Position numbers and translations under genes: made by a program
In this document: one piece after another, positions 45,778 through 58,097 of the stretch
Layout of the letters: the number at the start of each line of letters is the position of its first letter
Position numbering within the stretch: position 1 is the stretch's first letter
Notes under the pieces: generated by a model
Seen by the model: only the letters and a program-made list of their open reading frames with translations
The model's database searches: none
What the model was told of the DNA's origin: nothing
Assembly: GCA_020002185.1 (NCBI GenBank)
Contig: CM034535.1
Span: 71,965,768 to 72,029,767 of the forward strand
From: Paraescarpia echinospica
Taxonomy: Eukaryota > Annelida > Polychaeta > Sabellida > Siboglinidae
Reading direction: 5' to 3'
Length of the DNA: 64,000 nt

Positions 45778-46725
45778 CAGTATGACCTTGTTTCTCATAA
45801 CATCACATTTTAAGTTTACTTCAATTTTAGCAATCAATCAAAAACTACTGAAGAAATTTTAATTTAAAGCTCAAGTCCAGTGGAATCCAAAAAGGTACAA
45901 AACTCAATTTCACAATTTTGTAACTGTGGCAGGCCATATATGTAAAGCTTGTACATGATCCTTTGAAAGGCTTGTACACAATCCTCTGCAAGGCTAGTAT
46001 ATTATCCTCTGCAAAGCTTGAACATGATCCTCTGCAATACTAGTACATGATCCTCTACAAAGTTTATAAGGGGTCCTATGTGAAGTTGGGATATATTTGC
46101 TAAAACAAAAATGGTATGCGAACATTTGGTGTAGTCCTTACATGGTACGAATGTATAATAACAGAACTGCCTTGGACTTTGTAAGGTGTCAATCTGATTA
46201 ATGGTCTTACAGGAATGTTGAACTTGGTACATACCAAGTTCAAGAGGAGTTGGATATTTCATGGGTTGGATCTAACATGGGTTGGATCTGGCATGAGTTG
46301 GATTTGGCATGATTTGGATCTCCTGTGAGGTGGATTGCTCAACATTTGGATCTGGCGTGACTTGGATCTATCATGAGTTGGATTTGTTATGACGTGGATC
46401 TTTCATGAGTTGGATCTCTCATAATTTGGATCTGACACGGGCTGGGTCTGGCATGAGTTGGATCTGTCATGAGTTTGATCTGACATGACTTGGATTTGTT
46501 ATGAAATGGATCTCTCATTAGTTTGATCTGTCATGAGTTGGATCTATCGTGTGTTGGATCTATCATGAGTTGGATCTGATACGGGTTGGGTCTGGCATAA
46601 GTTGGATCTGTCATTAGTTAGATCTGACATGACTTGGATTGTTATGAAATGGATCTGTCTTGAGTTGGATCTCTTATGAGTTTGCTCTGTCATCAGTTGG
46701 AATTGGCATGAGTTGGATATCTCAC
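45778..46725 (-). repeat. satellite F-B-C-D, putative intron after exon copy 9
   Basis: Five 23-bp units, about 30 16-bp units. Confidence 0.9.
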
Positions 46726-46827
46726 CGCCATTGATGCACAGTGAGATGTCCTGCTGACTGCGTTCTGCTACGATGGTCATCCACATCCCTGACTTCACTG
46801 TCTCCGTGCTCTTCAGGATCGCCCTCC
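46726..46827 (-). CDS. candidate LamG-like exon, copy 9
   Basis: One change: R for T at codon 1, shared with copy 4. Splice dinucleotides are intact. Confidence 0.45.
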
Positions 46828-47497
46828 CTACAACAACAGCCACAATCACCAAGTGGTCCGTACATGCAACAACAGCCACAATTACCAAGTGGTCCGTACA
46901 TGCAACAACAGCCACAATCACCAAGTGGTACCTACATGCAACAACAGCCACAATCACCAAATGGTACCTACATGCAACAACAGCCACAATCACCAAGTGG
47001 TACCTACATGCAACAACAGCGACAATCACCAAGTGGTACTTACACACAACAACAGCAACAATCACCAAGTTGTCCATACACACAACAACAGTCACAATCA
47101 CCAAGTGGTACCTAAAGGCAACAAAAGCCACAATCACTAAGTGGTACCTACATGCAACAACAGCCACAATCAACAAGTGGTACCTACACAAAACAACAGC
47201 CACAATCACCAAGTGGTACCTATGCGCAACAACAGCCGCAATCACCAAGTGGTACCTACATGCAACAACAGCCGCAATCACCAAGTGGTACCTACACGCA
47301 ACAACAGCCACAATCACCAAGTGGTACCTACATACAACAACAGCCACAATCACTAAGTGGTACCCTTTACGCGAACAACAGACACAATCACCAAGTTGTT
47401 CGGACATGCAACAACAGCCACAATCACCAAGTTAAATCGACACACAACAACAGCCACAATCACCAAGTGGTACCGACATGCAACAACAGCCACAATC
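46828..47497. repeat. 36-bp array A9 (type X), about 18.5 copies
   Basis: Matches A6 in order. Its last 150 bp have several 1-2 bp indels (CCCTTTACGCG near 47364, CAGTAAAGGACC at the end), unlike any other array; these may be real or poor consensus near the gap. Confidence 0.93.
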
Positions 47498-48373
47498 AGT
47501 AAAGGACCTTGTTTCATAACATCACATTATAAGTTTATTTCAATTTTAGCACAAATCAAAACCACTGAAGATATTTTAATTTAAAGCTCAAGTCCAGTGG
47601 AATCAAAAAGGTACAAAACTCAATTTCATTAATTTTTCAACTGTGGTGGCCATATATGTAAAGCTTGTACATGATCCTTGAAAGGCTAGTACAATAACTC
47701 CTCTGGTAAGGCTGGGGTACATTATCCTCTGCAAGACCAATACATGATCCTCTGCAAAGCTTGAACATGATCCTCTGCAAGACTAGTACATGATCCTCTA
47801 CAAAGTTTATATGGGGTCCTATGTGAGGTTGGGATATATTTGCGACGACAAAAACTGGTATACAAATATTTGATGTAGTCCTGACATGGTACAAATGTAT
47901 AATAACAGAACTGCCTTGGACTTTGTAAGGTGTCAATCTGATTAATGGTCTTACAGGAATGTTGAACTTGGTACATACCAAGTTCAAGAGGAGCTGGATA
48001 TTTCATGGGTTGGATCTAACATGGGTTGGATCTGGCATCAGTTGGATTTGGCATGATTTGGATCTCCTGTGAGGTGGATTGCTCAACATTTGGATCTGGC
48101 GTGACTTGGATCTATTATGAGTTGGATTTGTCATGACGTGGATCTTTCATGAGTTGGATCTCTCATAATTTGGATCTAACACAGGCTGGTTCTGGCATCA
48201 GTTGGATCTGTCATGAGTTTGATCTGACATGACTTGGATTTGTTATGAAATGGATCTCTCATGAGTTTGATCTGTCATTAGTTAGATCTGACATGACTTG
48301 GATTGTTATGAAATGGATCTGTCTTGAGTTTGATCTGTCATGAGTTGGATCTGGCATGAGTTGGATCTCTCAC
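47498..48373 (-). repeat. satellite F-B-C-D before the second gap
   Basis: Six 23-bp units with several indels between 47500 and 47720, about 24 16-bp units. Confidence 0.9.
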
Positions 48374-48395
48374 CGCCATTGATGCACAGTGAGAT
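48374..48395 (-). pseudogene. LamG-like exon stub at gap edge (22 nt)
   Basis: The donor side of the exon (GTGAGA on the minus strand) and 22 exon bases are present; the rest is in the gap. It ends at the same base (GTGAGAT) as the stub at 15462-15483. Confidence 0.7.
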
Positions 48396-49395
48396 NNNNN
48401 NNNNNNNNNNNNNNNNNNNNNNNNNNNNNNNNNNNNNNNNNNNNNNNNNNNNNNNNNNNNNNNNNNNNNNNNNNNNNNNNNNNNNNNNNNNNNNNNNNNN
48501 NNNNNNNNNNNNNNNNNNNNNNNNNNNNNNNNNNNNNNNNNNNNNNNNNNNNNNNNNNNNNNNNNNNNNNNNNNNNNNNNNNNNNNNNNNNNNNNNNNNN
48601 NNNNNNNNNNNNNNNNNNNNNNNNNNNNNNNNNNNNNNNNNNNNNNNNNNNNNNNNNNNNNNNNNNNNNNNNNNNNNNNNNNNNNNNNNNNNNNNNNNNN
48701 NNNNNNNNNNNNNNNNNNNNNNNNNNNNNNNNNNNNNNNNNNNNNNNNNNNNNNNNNNNNNNNNNNNNNNNNNNNNNNNNNNNNNNNNNNNNNNNNNNNN
48801 NNNNNNNNNNNNNNNNNNNNNNNNNNNNNNNNNNNNNNNNNNNNNNNNNNNNNNNNNNNNNNNNNNNNNNNNNNNNNNNNNNNNNNNNNNNNNNNNNNNN
48901 NNNNNNNNNNNNNNNNNNNNNNNNNNNNNNNNNNNNNNNNNNNNNNNNNNNNNNNNNNNNNNNNNNNNNNNNNNNNNNNNNNNNNNNNNNNNNNNNNNNN
49001 NNNNNNNNNNNNNNNNNNNNNNNNNNNNNNNNNNNNNNNNNNNNNNNNNNNNNNNNNNNNNNNNNNNNNNNNNNNNNNNNNNNNNNNNNNNNNNNNNNNN
49101 NNNNNNNNNNNNNNNNNNNNNNNNNNNNNNNNNNNNNNNNNNNNNNNNNNNNNNNNNNNNNNNNNNNNNNNNNNNNNNNNNNNNNNNNNNNNNNNNNNNN
49201 NNNNNNNNNNNNNNNNNNNNNNNNNNNNNNNNNNNNNNNNNNNNNNNNNNNNNNNNNNNNNNNNNNNNNNNNNNNNNNNNNNNNNNNNNNNNNNNNNNNN
49301 NNNNNNNNNNNNNNNNNNNNNNNNNNNNNNNNNNNNNNNNNNNNNNNNNNNNNNNNNNNNNNNNNNNNNNNNNNNNNNNNNNNNNNNNNNNNNNN
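48396..49395. other. assembly gap, exactly 1,000 N
   Basis: Satellite orientation changes across this gap, so the join may be a real inversion point or a scaffolding choice. Confidence 0.99.
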
Positions 49396-49920
49396 TGATT
49401 GTGTATGTTGTTGCTAAGAGGTACCACTTGGTGATTGTGGCTGTTGTTGTATGTAGGTACCACTTGTTGATTGTGGCTGTTGTTGCATGTAGGTACCACT
49501 TGGTGATTGTGGCTGTTGTTGCGTGTAGGTACCACTTGGTGATTTCGGCTGTTGTTGCTTGTAGGTACCACTTGGTGATTGCGGCTGTTGTTGCACATAG
49601 GTACCACTTGGTGATTGTGGCTGTTGTTTTGTGTAGGTACCACTTGGTGATTGCGGCTGTTGTTGCATGTAGGTACCTCTTAGTGATTGTGGCTTTTGTT
49701 GCCTTTAGGTACCACTTGGTGATTGTGACTGTTGTTGTGTGTATGGACCACTTGGTGATTGTTGCTGTTGTTGCGTGTAAGTACCACTTGGTGATTGTCG
49801 CTGTTGTTGCATGTAGGTACCACTTGGTGATTGTGGCTGTTGTTGCATGTAGGTACCATTTGGTGATTGTGACTCTTGTTGCATGTACGGACCACTTGGT
49901 GATTGTGGCTGTTGTTGTAG
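49396..49920. repeat. 36-bp array A10 (type X, inverted; left end in gap), 14.5+ copies
   Basis: Carries the reverse complements of the type X markers (TTGCCTTTAGGTACC near 49700, TTGTTTTGTGTAGG near 49625). Confidence 0.95.
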
Positions 49921-50022
49921 GGACGGCGATCCTGAAGAGCACGGAGACAGTGAAGTCAGGGATGTGGATGACCATCGTAGCAGAACGCAGTCAGCAAGAC
50001 ATCTCACTGTGCATCAATGGCG
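49921..50022 (+). CDS. candidate LamG-like exon, copy 10
   Basis: Plus strand, after TTGTTGTAG and before GTGAGA. Consensus peptide; codon 25 is CAA (synonymous). Confidence 0.45.
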
Positions 50023-50970
50023 GTGAGATATCCAACTCATGCCAGATCCAACTGATGACAGATCAAACTCATAAGAGATCCAACTCAAGACAGATCCATT
50101 TCATAACAATACAAGTCATGTCAGATCTAACTAATGACAGATCCAACTTATGCCAGACCCAACCCTTGTCAGATCCAACTCATGATAGATCCAGCACACG
50201 ATATATCCAACTCATGACAGATCAAACTCATGAGAGATCCATTTCATAACAAATCCAAGTCATGTCAGTTCAAACTCATGCCAGACCCAGCCCGTGTCAG
50301 ATCCAAATTATGAGATATCCAACTCATGAAAGATCCACGTCATAACAAATCCAACTGATGATATATCCAAATCACGCCAGATCCAACTGATGAGTGATCC
50401 AACTAGTTGAATGGGAGATCCAAATCATGCCAGATCCAACCCATGTTAGATCCAATTCATGCCAAATCCAACTCCTCTTGAACTTGGTATGTGCCAAGTT
50501 CAACATTCCTGTAAGACCATTAATCAGATTGACACCTTACAAAGTCCAAGGCAGTTCTGTTATTATACATTCGTACCATGTAAGGACTACATGAAATATT
50601 CGCATACCAGTTTTTGTTGTAGCAAATATATCCCAACTTCACATAGGACCCCTTATAAACTTTGTAGAGGATCATGTACTAGTCTTGCAGAGGATCATGT
50701 TTAAGCTTTGCAGAGGATCATGTATTGGTCTTGCAGAGGATAATATACTAGCCTTGCAGAAGATTGTGTACAATTCTTTCAAAGGATCATGTACAAGCTT
50801 TACATATATATGGCGTACCACAGTTGCAAAATTGTGAAATTGAGTTTTGTACCTTTTTTGGATTCCACTGGACTTGAGCTTTGAATTAAAATATCTTCAG
50901 TAGTTTTTGATTTGTTGCTAAAATTGAAGGAAACTTAAAACGTGATGTTATGAGAAACAAGGTCATACTG
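50023..50970 (+). repeat. satellite D-C-B-F, putative intron after exon copy 10
   Basis: 16-bp, segment C, six 23-bp units, segment F. It has an ACTAGTTGAATGGGAG variant near 50400 shared with 55930. Confidence 0.9.
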
Positions 50971-51565
50971 ATTGTGGCTGTTGTTGCATGTCGGTACCAC
51001 TTGGTGATTGTGGCTGTTGTTGCATGTAGGTATCACTTGGTGATTGCGGCTGTTGTTGCATGTAGGTACCACTTGGTGATTGTGGCTGTTGTTGCATGTA
51101 GGTACCACTTGGTGATTATGGCTGTTGTTTTGTGTAGGTACCACATGGTGATTGTGGCTGTTGTTGCATGTAGGTACCACTTGGTGATTGTGGCTGTTGT
51201 TGCATGTAGGTACCACTTGGTGATTGTGGCTGTTGTTGCGTGTAGGTACCACTTGGTGATTGCGGCTGTTGTTGCATGTAGGTACTACTTGGTGATTGCG
51301 GCTGTTGTTGCGCATAGGTACCACTTGGTGATTGTGGCTGTTGTTTTGAGTAGGTACCACTTGGTGATTGTGGCTGTTGTTGCATGTAGGTACCACTAGG
51401 TGATTGTGGCTGTTGTTGCATTTATGTACCACTTGGTGATTGTGACTGTTGTTGTTTGTAGGGACCACTTGGTGATTGTGGCTGTTGTTGCATGTAGGTA
51501 CCACTTGGTGATTGTTGCTGTTGTTGGATGTACGGACCACTTGGTGATTGTGGCTGTTGTTGTAG
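50971..51565. repeat. 36-bp array A11 (type W), about 16.5 copies
   Basis: Type W has TTGCATTTA(T/G)GTACC near the exon end and a GTAGGTACTACTTGG variant. Confidence 0.95.
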
Positions 51566-51667
51566 GGACGGCGATCCTGAAGAGCACGGAGACAGTGAAG
51601 TCAGGGATGTGGATGACCATCGTAGCAGAACGCAGTCAGGAGGATATCTCACTGTGCATCAATGGCG
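51566..51667 (+). CDS. candidate LamG-like exon, copy 11
   Basis: One change: E for Q at codon 25, with a synonymous GAT at codon 26. Splice dinucleotides are intact. Confidence 0.45.
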
Positions 51668-52623
51668 GTGAGATATCCAACTCATGCCAGATCCAACTGA
51701 TGACAGATCAAACTCAAGACAGATCCATTTCATAACAATCCAAGTCATGTCAGATCTAACTAATGACAGATCCAACTTATGCCAGACCCAACCCGTGTCA
51801 GATCCAACTCATGATAGATCCAACACACGATAGATCCAACTCATGACAGATCAACCTCATGAGAGATCCATTTCATAACAAATCCAAGTCATGTCAGATC
51901 AAACTTATGATAGATCCAACTCATGCCAGACCCAGCCCGTGTCAGATCCAAATTATGAGAGATCCAACTCATGAAAGATCCACGTCATGACAAATCCAAC
52001 TCATGATAGATCCAAGTCACGCCAGATCCAATTGTTGAGCAATCCACCTCACGGGAGATCCAAATCATGCCAAATCCAACTCATGCCAGATCCAACCCAT
52101 GTTAGATCCAACCCATGCCAGATCCAACTCCTCTTGAACTTGGTATGTACCAAGATCAACATTCCTGTAAGACCATTAATCAGATTGACACCTTACAAAG
52201 TCCAAGGCAGTTCTGTTATTATACATTCGTACCATGTAAAGACTACATGAAATATTCGCATACCAGTTTTTGTTGTAGCAAATATATCCCAACTTCACAT
52301 AGGACCCGTTATAAACTTTGTAGAGGATCATGTACTAGTCTTGCAGAGGATCATGTTCAAGCTTTGCAGAGGATCATGTACTGGTCTTGCAGAGGATAAT
52401 ATACTAGCCTTGCATAGGATTGTGTACAAGCCTTTCAAAGGATCATTTACAAGCTTTACATATATGGCCTGCCACAGTTGAAAAATTGTGAAATTGAGTT
52501 TTGTACCTTTTTTGATTCCACTGGACTTGAGCTTTAAATTAAAATATCTTCAGTAGTTTTTGATTTATTGCTAAAATTGAAGTAAACTTATAATGTGATG
52601 TTATGAGAAACAAGGTCATACTG
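51668..52623 (+). repeat. satellite D-C-B-F, putative intron after exon copy 11
   Basis: About 29 16-bp units; the segment C hairpin has one mismatch (CCAAGATC). Confidence 0.9.
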
Positions 52624-53536
52624 ATTGTGGCTGTTGTTGCATGTCGGTACCACTTGGTGATTGTGGCTGTTGTGTGTCGGTACAACTTGGTGATTGTGGC
52701 TGTTGTTGCATGTCGGTACAACTTGGTGATTGTGTCTGTTGTTGCGTAAAGGTACCACTTGGTGATTGTGGCTGTTGTATGTAGGTACCACTTGGTGATT
52801 GTGGCTGTTGTTGCATGTAGGTACCACTTGGTGATTGTGGCTGTTGTTGTGTGTAGGTACCACTTGGTGATTGTGGCTGTTGTTGCATGTCGGTACCACT
52901 TGGTGATTGTGGCTTTTGTTGCATGTCAGTACCACTTGGTGATTGTGGCTGTTGTTGCATGTAGGTACCACTTGGTGATTGCGGCTGTTGTTGCATGTAG
53001 GTACCACTTGGTGATTGTGGCTGTTGTTGAATGTAGGCACCACTTGGTGATTGTGGCTGTTGTTTTGTGTAGGTACCACTTGGTGATTGTGGCTGTTGTT
53101 GCATGTAGGTTCCACTTGGTGATTGTGGCTGTTGTTGCATGTAGGTACCACTTGGTGACTGTGGCTGTTGTTGCATGTAGGTACCACTTGGTGATTGCGG
53201 CTGTTGTTGCATGTAGGTACTACTTGGTGATTTCGGCTGTTGTTGCGCATAGGTACCACTTGGTGATTGTGGCTGTTGTTTTGTGTAGGTACCACTTGGT
53301 GATTGTGGCTGTTGTTGCATGTAGGTACCACTAGGTGATTGTGGCTGTTGTTGCATTTAGGTACCACTTGGATATTGTGACTGTTGTTGTTTGTAGGGAC
53401 CACTTGGTGATTGTGGCTGTTGTTGCATGTAGGTACCACTTGGTGATTGTGGTTGTTGTTGCATGTAGGTACCACTTGTTGATTGTTGCTGTTGTTGCAT
53501 GTACTGACCACTTGGTGATTGTGGCTGTTGTTGTAG
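52624..53536. repeat. 36-bp array A12 (type W), about 25.5 copies
   Basis: Two units are shortened by 3 bp (GGCTGTTGTGTGTCGG, GGCTGTTGTATGTAGG). Its F-proximal part matches A13. Confidence 0.95.
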
Positions 53537-53638
53537 GGACGGCGATCCTGAAGAGCACGGAGACAGTGAAGTCAGGGATGTGGATGACCATCGTAGCAGA
53601 ACGCAGTCAGGAGGACATCTCACTGTGCATCAATGGCG
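53537..53638 (+). CDS. candidate LamG-like exon, copy 12
   Basis: E for Q at codon 25, as in copies 11 and 14. Splice dinucleotides are intact. Confidence 0.45.
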
Positions 53639-54594
53639 GTGAGATATCCAACTCATGCCAGATCCAACTGATGACAGATCAAACTCAAGACAGATCCATT
53701 TCATAACAATCCAAGTCATGTCAGATCTAACTAATGACAGATCCAACTTATGCCAGACCCAACCCGTGTCAGATCCAACTCATGATAGATCCAACACACG
53801 ATAGATCCAACTCATGACAGATCAACCTCATGAGAGATCCATTTCATAACAAATCCAAGTCATGTCAGATCAAACTTATGATAGATCCAACTCATGCCAG
53901 ACCCAGCCCGTGTCAGATCCAAATTATGAGAGATCCAACTCATGAAAGATCCACGTCATGACAAATCCAACTCATGATAGATCCAAGTCACGCCAGATCC
54001 AATTGTTGAGCAATCCACCTCACGGGAGATCCAAATCATGCCAAATCCAACTCATGCCAGATCCAACCCATGTTAGATCCAACCCATGCCAGATCCAACT
54101 CCTCTTGAACTTGGTATGTACCAAGTTCAACATTCCTGTAAGACCATTAATCAGATTGACACCTTACAAAGTCCAAGACAGTTCTGTTATTATACATTCG
54201 TACCATGTAAAGACTACATCAAATATTCGCATACCAGTTTTTGTTGTAGCAAATATATCCCAACTTCACATAGGACCCCTTATAAACTTTGTAGAGGATC
54301 ATGTACTAGTCTTGCAGAGGATCATGTTCAAGCTTTGCAGAGGATCATGTATTGGTCTTGCAGAGGATAATATACAAGCCTTGCAGAGGATTGTGTACAA
54401 GCCTTTCAAAGGATCATGTACAAGCTTTACATATATGGCCTGCCACAGTTGAAAAATTGTGAAATTGAGTTTTGTACCTTTTTTGATTCCACTGGACTTG
54501 AGCTTTAAATTAAAATATCTTCAGTAGTTTTTGATTTATTGCTAAAATTGAAGTAAACTTATAATGTGATGTTATGAGAAACAAGGTCATACTG
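53639..54594 (+). repeat. satellite D-C-B-F, putative intron after exon copy 12
   Basis: Nearly the same as the segment at 51668-52623, pointing to recent duplication of W units. Confidence 0.9.
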
Positions 54595-55471
54595 ATTGTG
54601 GCTGTTGTTGCATGTCGGTACCACTTGGTGATTGTGGCTGTTGTGTGTCGGTACAACTTGGTGATTGTGGCTGTTGTTGCATGTCGGTACAACTTGGTGA
54701 TTGTGTCTGTTGTTGCGTAAAGGTACCACTTGGTGATTGTGGCTGTTGTTGTATGTAGGTACCACTTGGTGATTGTGGCTGTTGTTGCATGTAGGTACCA
54801 CTTGGTGATAGTGGCTGTTGTTGTGTGTAGGTACCACTTGGTGATTGCGGCTGTTGTTGCTTATAGGTACCACTTGGTGATTGCGGCTGTTGTGTGTCGG
54901 TACAACTTGGTGATTGTGGCTGTTGTTGCATGTCGGTACAACTTGGTGATTGTGTCTGTTGTTGCGTAAAGGTACCACTTGGTGATTGTGGCTGTTGTTG
55001 TATGTAGGTACCACTTGGTGATTGTGGCTGTTGTTGCATGTAGGTACCACTAGGTGATTGTGGCTGTTGTTGCGTGTAGGTACCACTTGGTGATTGCGGC
55101 TGTTGTTGCTTATAGGTACCACTTGGTGATTGCGGCTGTTGTTGCACATAGGTACCACTTGGTGATTGTGGCTGTTGTTTTGTGTAGGTACCACTTGGTG
55201 ATTGTGGCTGTTGTTGCATGTAGGTACCACTTAGTGATTGTGGCTTTTGTTGCCTTTAGGTACCACTTGTTGATTGTGACTGTTGTTGTGTGTATGGACC
55301 ACTTGGTGATTGTTGCTGTTGTTGCGTGTAAGTACCACTTGGTGATTGTCGCTGTTGTTGCATGTAGGTACCACTTGGTGATTGTGGCTGTTGTTGCATG
55401 TAGGTACCATTTGGTGATTGTGACTGTTGTTGCATGTACGGACCACTTGGTGATTGTGGCTCTTTTTGTAG
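54595..55471. repeat. 36-bp array A13 (type X), about 24.5 copies
   Basis: Contains an internal direct duplication of about 250 bp (54640-54850 and 54890-55080), then the type X markers near 55185 and 55250. The last unit before the exon has TCTTTTTGTAG, the most pyrimidine-rich acceptor of all copies. Confidence 0.95.
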
Positions 55472-55573
55472 GGACGGCGATCCTGAAGAGCACGGAGACA
55501 GTGAAGTCAGGGATGTGGATGACCATCGTAGCAGAACGCAGTCAGCAAGACATCTCACTGTGCATCAATGGCG
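55472..55573 (+). CDS. candidate LamG-like exon, copy 13
   Basis: Consensus peptide; codon 25 is CAA, as in copy 10. Splice dinucleotides are intact, and the acceptor has the best pyrimidine run in the array. Confidence 0.45.
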
Positions 55574-56513
55574 GTGAGATATCCAACTCATGCCAGATCC
55601 AACTGATGACAGATCAAACTCATAAGAGATCCAACTCAAGACAGATCCATTTCATAACAATACAAGTCATGTCAGATCTAACTAATGACAGATCCAACTT
55701 ATGCCAGACCCAACCCGTGTCAGATCCAACTCATGATGGATCCAGCACACGATAGATCCAACTCATGACAGATCAAACTCATGAGAGATCCATTTCATAA
55801 CAAATCCAAGTCATGTCTGTTCAAACTCATGCCAGACCCAGCCCGTGTCAGATCCAAATTATGAGATATCCAACTCATGAAAGATCCACGTCATGACAAA
55901 TCCAACTCATGATAGATCCAAATCACGCCAGATCCAACTGATGAATGATCCAACTAGTTGAATGGGAGATCCAAATCATGCCAGATCCAACCCATGTTAG
56001 ATCCAATCCATGCCAAATCCAACTCCTCTTGAACTTGGTATGTGCCAAGTTCAACATTCCTGTAAGACCATTAATCAGATTGACACCTTACAAAGTCCAA
56101 GGCAGTTCTGTTATTATACATTCGTACCATGTAAGGACTACATCAAATATTCGCATACCAGTTTTTGTTGTAGCAAATATATCCCAACTTCACATAGGAC
56201 CCCTTATAAACTTTGTAGAGGATCATGTACTAGTATTGCAGAGGATCATGTTTAAGCTTTGCAGAGGATCATGTATTGGTCTTGCAGAGGATAATATACT
56301 AGCCTTGCAGAGGATTGTGTACAAGCCTTTCAAAGGATCATGTACAAACTTTACATATATATGGCCTACCACAGTTTCAAAATTGAGTTTTGTACCTTTT
56401 TTGGATTCCACTGGACTTGAGCTTTGAATTAAAATATCTTAAGTAGTTTTTGATTTGTTGCTAAAATTGAAGGAAACTTAAAATGTGATGTTATGAGAAA
56501 CAAGGTCATACTG
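55574..56513 (+). repeat. satellite D-C-B-F, putative intron after exon copy 13
   Basis: Shares the ACTAGTTGAATGGGAG variant with the unit at 50023-50970. Confidence 0.9.
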
Positions 56514-57252
56514 ATTGTGGCTGTTGTTGCATGTCGGTACCACTTGGTAATTGTGGCTGTTGTTGCATGTCGGTACCACTTGGTGATTGTGGCTTTTGAT
56601 GCATGTCGGTACCACTTGGTGATTGTGGCTGTTGTTGCATGTAGGTACCACTTGGTGATTGTGGCTGTTGTTGCATGTAGGTATCACTTGGTGATTGCGG
56701 CTGTTGTTGCATGTAGGTACCACTTGGTGATTGTGGCTGTTGTTGCATGTAGGTACCACTTGGTGATTGTGGCTGTTGTTTTGTGTAGGTACCACTTGGT
56801 GATTGTGGCTGTTGTTGCATGTAGGTACCACTTGGTGATTGTGGCTGTTGTTGCATGTAGGTACCACTTGGTGATTGTGGCTGTTGTTGCGTGTAGGTAC
56901 CACTTGGTGATTGCGGCTGTTGTTGCATGTAGGTACTACTTGGTGATTGCGGCTGTTGTTGCGCATAGGTACCACTTGGTGATTGTGGCTGTTGTTTTGT
57001 GTAGGTACCACTTGGTGATTGTGGCTGTTGTTGCATGTAGGTACCACTAGGTGATTGTGGCTGTTGTTGCATTTAGGTACCACTTGGTGATTGTGACTGT
57101 TGTTGTTTGTAGGGACCACTTGGTGATTGTGGCTGTTGTTGCATGTAGGTACCACTTGGTGATTGTGGCTGTTGTTGCATGTAGGTACCACTTGGTGATT
57201 GTTGCTGTTGTTGCATGTACGGACCACTTGGTGATTGTGGCTGTTGTTGTAG
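56514..57252. repeat. 36-bp array A14 (type W), about 20.5 copies
   Basis: Resembles A11 in order, with extra units at the F side. Confidence 0.95.
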
Positions 57253-57354
57253 GGACGGCGATCCTGAAGAGCACGGAGACAGTGAAGTCAGGGATGTGGA
57301 TGACCATCGTAGCAGAACGCAGTCAGGAGGACATCTCACTGTGCATCAATGGCG
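57253..57354 (+). CDS. candidate LamG-like exon, copy 14
   Basis: E for Q at codon 25. Splice dinucleotides are intact. The following putative intron carries the LINE insertion at 58095. Confidence 0.45.
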
Positions 57355-58094
57355 GTGAGATATCCAACTCATGCCAGATCCAACTGATGACAGATCAAAC
57401 TCAAGACAGATCCATTTCATAACAATCCAAGTCATGTCAGATCTAACTAATGACAGATCCAACTTATGCCAGACCCAACCCGTGTCAGATCCAACTGATG
57501 ATAGATCCAACACATGATAGATCCAACTCATGACAGATCAAACTCATGAGAGATCCATTTCATAACAAATCGAAGTGATGTCAGATCAAACTCATGACAG
57601 ATCCAACTTATGCCAGACCCAGCCCGTGTCAGATCCAAATTATGAGAGATCCAACTCATGAAAGATCCATGTCATGACAAATCCAACTCATGATAGATCC
57701 AAGTCACGCCAGATCCAACTGTTGAGCAATCCACCTCACAGGAGATCCAAATCATGCCAAATCCAACTCATGCCAGATCCAACCCATGTTAGATCCAACC
57801 CATGAAATATCCAACTCCTCTTGAACTTGGTATGTACCAAGTTCAACATTCCTGTAAGACCATTAATCAGATTGACACCTTACAAAGTCCAAGGCAGTTC
57901 TGTTATTATACATTCGTACCATGTAAGGACTACATCAAATATTCGCATACCAGTTTTTGTTGTAGCAAATATATCCCAACTTCACATATGACCCCTTATA
58001 AACTTTGTAGAGGATCATGTACTAGTCTTGCAGAGGATCATGTTCAAGCTTTGCAGTGGATCAAGTATTGGTCTTGCAGAGGATAATATACTAG
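57355..58094 (+). repeat. satellite D-C-B (left part), interrupted by a LINE
   Basis: Stops in the fourth 23-bp unit at GGATAATATACTAG. The continuation (CCTTGCAGAGGATTG) is at 62045. Confidence 0.9.
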
Positions 58095-58097
58095 TCC

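Noticed and set aside
32866..48395. CRISPR array
   Set aside because: Direct repeats without unique spacers, period 36 throughout, in animal DNA with no cas genes.
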